Source: Trochalopteron elliotii (taxonomy: Eukaryota > Chordata > Aves > Passeriformes > Leiothrichidae). Taken from it: a stretch of DNA of 64,000 nt. Under the pieces are notes generated by a model, which was given only the letters and a program-made list of their open reading frames with translations, searched no databases and was not told the DNA's origin. The translations under genes and the position numbers were made by a program. Below are positions 59,396 to 64,000 of the stretch, piece by piece. Position 1 is the stretch's first letter, and every line of letters begins with the position of its first letter. The stretch covers positions 1,312,012 to 1,376,011 of the forward strand of contig JANPWX010000215.1 in NCBI GenBank assembly GCA_024734555.1, written 5' to 3'.

Positions 59396-62300
59396 ACTGA
59401 CCATTTTTTTACGTCTTCTCAAACAGTTTCTTTATCTTCCTTTTTCTTTCAAGGTACTGGCACACTGCCTGTCCCTGCTCTGATAGCCAGTGTCCCCCTG
59501 GGATCTTTGGGATACTCACATCTTTAGCAAAACATCCTGAACAGCCACAGTTGCTGAGACAGGAACTTGAGTGTGCACTGTAGATCCCAGTGAGACACCT
59601 AAAACTATCCATGAGGCTGTTGGCCCAAAATAAAGATTGAAGAAAAATTATAACACAGAAGAGAAAGTTGGCCACCCAAGTTAGACCTGGGAATTGCAAA
59701 GGGTAGTTTTTAAATAGGGAAGGAGTCAGCTTGAAAGAAGCATAAAGGGAGTGCAGCTATCGGTAGCAGTGCAGAGAAACCTTGCAGTGGAAATGACAGC
59801 AGTCAATGCCAGACTCACCACTGCCAGAAATTGTCCTGGAGTATCACAATCACTCCAAGGCCAGGCAGAGCAGGCTCTCTGTTTGCCATGAGCAGCCTGT
59901 GGGGTAGATGACAGTATGAGGGTGGAATGTCCAGGGACCTGGCATGTATATGCAAGTGTGATCCTTGCTGCCGTTGAAAGGAGAAGCATAAGACACACTT
60001 AAAACTTCCCATGAGAGAGATGTGCAGCTTGGAAGGGTGGTACTTGTCACTGACATTTTCCCCTCTGTGATAGGGGTGCATTTAACTTGGGGCAGGAGAC
60101 GTGGATGTAATTCCAATTTTCTAGAATTGAGCACAGAAAGATGCTCATAAATGTCCAAATGTATACTAACATTTAGTAAGTGACTATCATGGTGATCTAT
60201 CTGTTGAGTTGCTGGTAAAGGTCACTAATTGCTGCTACATTATATCATACTAACAAATTAAATCATTTTTATCCTGATCTAGTTTAATCTATGCAAGCTT
60301 AGTCTGCAAAAAAAATTCTAAAGAAATAACTTTTTTAAATGATTTGCATAGAAGAAAGTTACCAGAACTGAAGAGAGGACTTTTTTCATTGTCTGGTCAC
60401 TGATTGCCTAATACCCATTAAATGTCCTTCAAAAGGACACAAAACCCAAATCCATCAAACCCACAAATGCAATTTAAAAACTACCAAAAAAAATTAGTGT
60501 TTGTTGCTCAAAATTACAGCTAGATAAGAAGTTATGAAATGAGAAAGATGAACAAAGAAAAACAGTCATCAAAAGTATTGGTGAAAGGAATAAAGGATAG
60601 AAAGTGCGTGTGTGTAGATTTCCATTATTTAGGTACTTCTATAGATGTTTCTTTCCTTTTTAAAAAAAATTCTCAACTCAATTAACAGTTTCCTATAACA
60701 GCTGTACAATTTCCTATTAATTGAGAGATGGGAGAGGGAGAGCATGGAGAAATATTTCATATCTATGAGAGGTAACTTATATAAAGCTTGAAAAATATAT
60801 TTTTCCAGATTACCTAAATATGAAAACAATAAATACAGTTACACCTTCACTATATGACACTGGAAAGAGACAATCCAAAGATAATTATTAATTATTAATA
60901 ATTATTATTAATTATTGTTCTCATTTTTTCTGAGTTACTCAGACAACTGAGCCAAGGTATTCTTTGGTCAATGTTTGCTGTGAGAATGCTCAAGGAGTTG
61001 AGAAAAAAAAAATATTACTGTCCTGTATGGCAAACACAGTTCATAAGTATTTTTAATTAGAAAAAAACAGGAAATCATTTTTCAACACTTCATTCTTCTG
61101 TAAATCAATCATCTATTAAATAACTGACAAAAACAATCCTAAGAATATTACACAAAAAAGAATATGACTTCGAGGACTCATGGCAAAATAACTCAACAAA
61201 ACAAACAATCAAAGATGGTTGAAGCTTCTGTCTCCGTTTTCTTTTCGTTTTTTTTTTTTTTGCATTTAATCTTGCAATTAGTCAAAACCAATTTAGAGTA
61301 AGGAATTAAGCTGCTGGTGGGGGTTAACTCTTTCTAGCCAATGATATCTGCATTCCAGTTAAATAGCCTCAGCCACTAACAAAGCAATACAGGTGAAGGT
61401 GTTTGTATTTTGTTGATGGTGCAGATTTGAAAGCTAGCTCACCATTCAGACAGGAGGAGTACAATTACTTTCAAGTTAACAGTGCAAGAAATATGAAATG
61501 GTATCTGAATACAGCAGAAAATTTGTGGGGAAAGTATTTCCATCATTTTCTAAACACAAGAAACATATAATATGGTTTGTTTGAGGGTATTTATTTTCTT
61601 GGAGTTTTAACTTTTGTGAATCACTGGTACTTTTTTTTCCTTCCACAATTATTTGCACCCTAATTTAAGCTATTTAGATGTCAAGGGATCTAACACAAAT
61701 ACACAACTGCTACTTAGATGTTTAAATTAGCTAAATTGAGCCTGAAGTTAATTGCACTTGTAAATTGCTTGCCAAGTAAAGGCCAGTTTGTCAACCCAGG
61801 TGCACAAAATATTTGCATGTACATCACTTTCAACATTCACAATTCCTAATACCTCCCTACAACATGTGCTTCCTTCCCCATTATAACTTCTATATATGAG
61901 TATCAGATATCCTGTTTACCAACGTTAATTATACATTTAACCTTTAGTCCTCTAAAAACTCAATCCCATGTCACCTTGTCCCTTTTTTCATCCACAACCC
62001 ATGGCAGACCAACTGCTCTGTGGTTATCCAGACGATCCTGTTCATTCCTCTGCTCACTGGCACACTCTGAAACTGCTCTCAGCTTTTTTTGAGTTCTGTT
62101 GGTATACTAAAATCTACTGGAAGTTAAAGACACCATTTTCAAGATAATCGATAAACCAACATCTTTCAAACTAATGCTTTTATTACTTTTGTGTGAATAA
62201 TACAGTTATTGATATAAAATTTTCCAAAGCAAAATATTACAGTTCACATCTGCTCCTTTATTCTACTATACTGTAACAACAACAATAACATATTGTGAAA

Positions 62301-63067
62301 TCAAAGATAGGATGCCATTATTTTGAAATACTCAATTTTTACGTAGGGGAGGAAATGGTGAAAATAGCAGCTAACAACTTTGTTGAGAAAAAAAATTTAT
62401 TATATTTTCTCCAATTTCCAATCTATGTATAAATGATCTTCAACAAAATATCATCCATATGACAAAATGACTTCATCTGATTCAAGCATAGTTCTACCAT
62501 GATTATATTTTTTTCTTAAAAAATCCAGGACTAAACTATGAAATTCAGTTATAGGCTCATTCAACTCTCATTAAAAAAGGTGGATCTTTTACTCTTGTAA
62601 TGTCTTTTTTTAACTCTGTCCTAAGGTCTTCTGGTGACAATCACCATATTGTTAAATATACAGTGAGCAGCTAGAGCTGTTGATTTAAAAAACTGTGTCA
62701 AGTCTAGTATGCAGTGTCCCGAGATACTAAGTTTTGACAATGAAAAACTAAATTGATGCTGTTGAAGACAGATGACTGTCTGTCTGATCTCAGAGGCTGG
62801 TGATCTCAGAGTTTGGGGGATTTCTTCTAGTTCCTCAGCTTTAGTCTTTTTAATTTGTTATCCCAAGGCATTGAAAGACAGAATGACCCAATTTCAAAAA
62901 TGAGTTGTAATCACTAGGGATTTTTTTTTTTGTGAGAGACATTTCAAAATATAATCTGAAACCCTGATGGAAATAACAGTGAATAGCTCATCACCCTTCA
63001 GGAGGGTGAATCTGAAATGTTTTCTCATACAAAGACAAATCAGGTATGTGAAAACTTGTACTGAGCT
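59396..63067. other. Unique sequence, candidate conserved noncoding block
   Basis: No gene recognised. Three overlapping minus-strand frames of 88-102 codons at 59726-60158 shadow each other in different frames, so none is convincing. TTATTAATTAT-type low-complexity sequence lies near 60885-60915 and a 14-T run near 61247. The part 61300-61860 is even-complexity sequence with TTAATTGCACTTG and AATTAGCTAAATTGAG words and may be conserved regulatory DNA (texture judgement only). Confidence 0.5.
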
Positions 63068-63094
63068 GACATTTTGCCTTCTAGGCAAAATGTC
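63068..63094. repeat. Perfect hairpin, 11-bp arms, 5-base loop
   Basis: GACATTTTGCC (63068-63078) and GGCAAAATGTC (63084-63094) are exact complements around TTCTA. No further pairing outside. Confidence 0.9.
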
Positions 63095-64000
63095 TCTTAT
63101 CACTAACTGTGAAGTTTCAATCCTGAACTTCATATACTTGATGTAAGAGTTTAGGAAGGGTGAGATTTAAAATAGATCTGAGCGTCCTGGTATCTCTAAG
63201 ATTAGGAAATAGGTTGTAAAGACATCTTGTTCAGATAGTAATAACACAAAAATATCATGTTATTTTCCTCTACAGACTTGATCCTGAAGAAACTCTCAGA
63301 TGGAAAGAAGTGATACAGCTACTGTCAAAGAAAAAGTAGAAATCTATAGCAAAATTCATCTTGATACAGCTAGATAAACAAAGTGAAATGATGAATATAA
63401 ATGATTTCTTTTGATAGCTATTTCTCTCCAGGATTTCAACTTTAAAAGAAATCTTTCATAGTATAAGAAATCTCAGGTGTTACACAAGTGCACCAGTATT
63501 TCTTTTTCATCTTAAGAGTTACTATTTTATTACCTAATGTTTACACTCTTTTTTTCTAACACCTAATTCCAAAAGGAAATAGAAAGAAATTTTGACAGTT
63601 CATATGTACTGCTCAGTCATCTTTGTATTTTATGAAAATTATGAAAATTAGAAAAAACATTTTAAAAAGTATTTATACTTCCCAGAAGCAGTTGACAAGC
63701 AGGAGTTGCAGACATCAGGGTGAAAGGAGATGGGTGGTTTTCATACATAATAGCAGTAACTGAAAGACAGCAGCAGCCACAACAAGAAACAGAGAACATT
63801 GATCCCACAGTGCAGGTAACAGAACAAAATTTATAAACTCATAGAAGTGATGAATAAATAGATTTGCTCATGCATTAAATAGGCTGCATCTTGTGAAGCA
63901 ACAACATCTAGTAATACCCTACTGCTGTGGCACAGAATTAACATAATCTCAGGTACAGATGGGCTGCTGGGGGACAAAACTAGGAATTTGTCTCTAGAGA
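63095..64000. other. Unique sequence, nothing recognised
   Basis: No gene or repeat recognised to the end of the window. Confidence 0.6.

Noticed and set aside
59726..60158. Three overlapping minus-strand frames of 88-102 codons
   Set aside because: They occupy different frames of the same DNA with no codon or domain signal favouring one.
1..64000. CRISPR arrays, operons, tRNA genes, ribosome binding sites
   Set aside because: No regularly spaced repeats with unique spacers, no bacterial-type gene packing and no tRNA cloverleaf sequence seen. The DNA is vertebrate.

Overview
This window is nuclear DNA from a vertebrate, most probably a bird. Three things point to birds: repeated fragments of the CR1 LINE, including a 3' end with the ATTCTATGA-type terminal repeat; several LTRs whose sequences resemble avian endogenous-retrovirus LTRs known to me; and low repeat density in an AT-rich background. 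All family names come from recognition by eye, not from a search. I find no intact protein-coding gene. The longest uninterrupted reading frame (22228..22692, +) is a broken piece of CR1 reverse transcriptase, and so is the next recognisable one (56615..57013, +). The remaining frames are short, unlinked and show no domains I recognise. The window is therefore intergenic, or lies inside a very large intron; the sequence alone cannot say which.

Layout. 1-9000: AT-rich unique sequence with one old LTR (about 2237-2711, +). 9025-9945: a reversed CR1 3' end split by an LTR-like insertion. 10463-10628: a worn CR1 3' end (+). 15885-16030: TA-rich tandem repeats. 16280-16985: CR1 reverse transcriptase region (-). 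17743-17826: a 5S rRNA-like stretch, either a pseudogene or a 5S-derived SINE head. 19791-19849: a CA repeat. 20609-21029: an LTR (-). 22217-22758: CR1 with its true 3' end (+). 22759-33894: unique sequence with a weak coding-like stretch at 28863-29248. 33895-34336: a well-preserved solo LTR (-) with a perfect 6-bp target-site duplication. 34337-45865: unique sequence with two strong inverted repeats. 45866-46600: two convergent CR1 pieces. 47099-47412: a small nested-inverted-repeat element beside a short LTR (+). 51116-51499: an assembly gap inside purine-rich simple sequence. 56298-57120: CR1 (+). 58510-59395: reversed CR1 3' end split by a second LTR. 59396-64000: unique sequence.

No genes act together here. 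The history is one of dead retroelements: CR1 copies came first, LTR retroviruses later inserted into two of them, and most LTRs are now solo and diverged. The items most worth checking are the intact solo LTR, the 5S-like remnant, the 19-bp near-perfect hairpin at 39707-39751, the 20-bp palindrome at 40535-40554, and the nested inverted repeat at 47099-47197. I saw no evidence of a novel multi-gene system.
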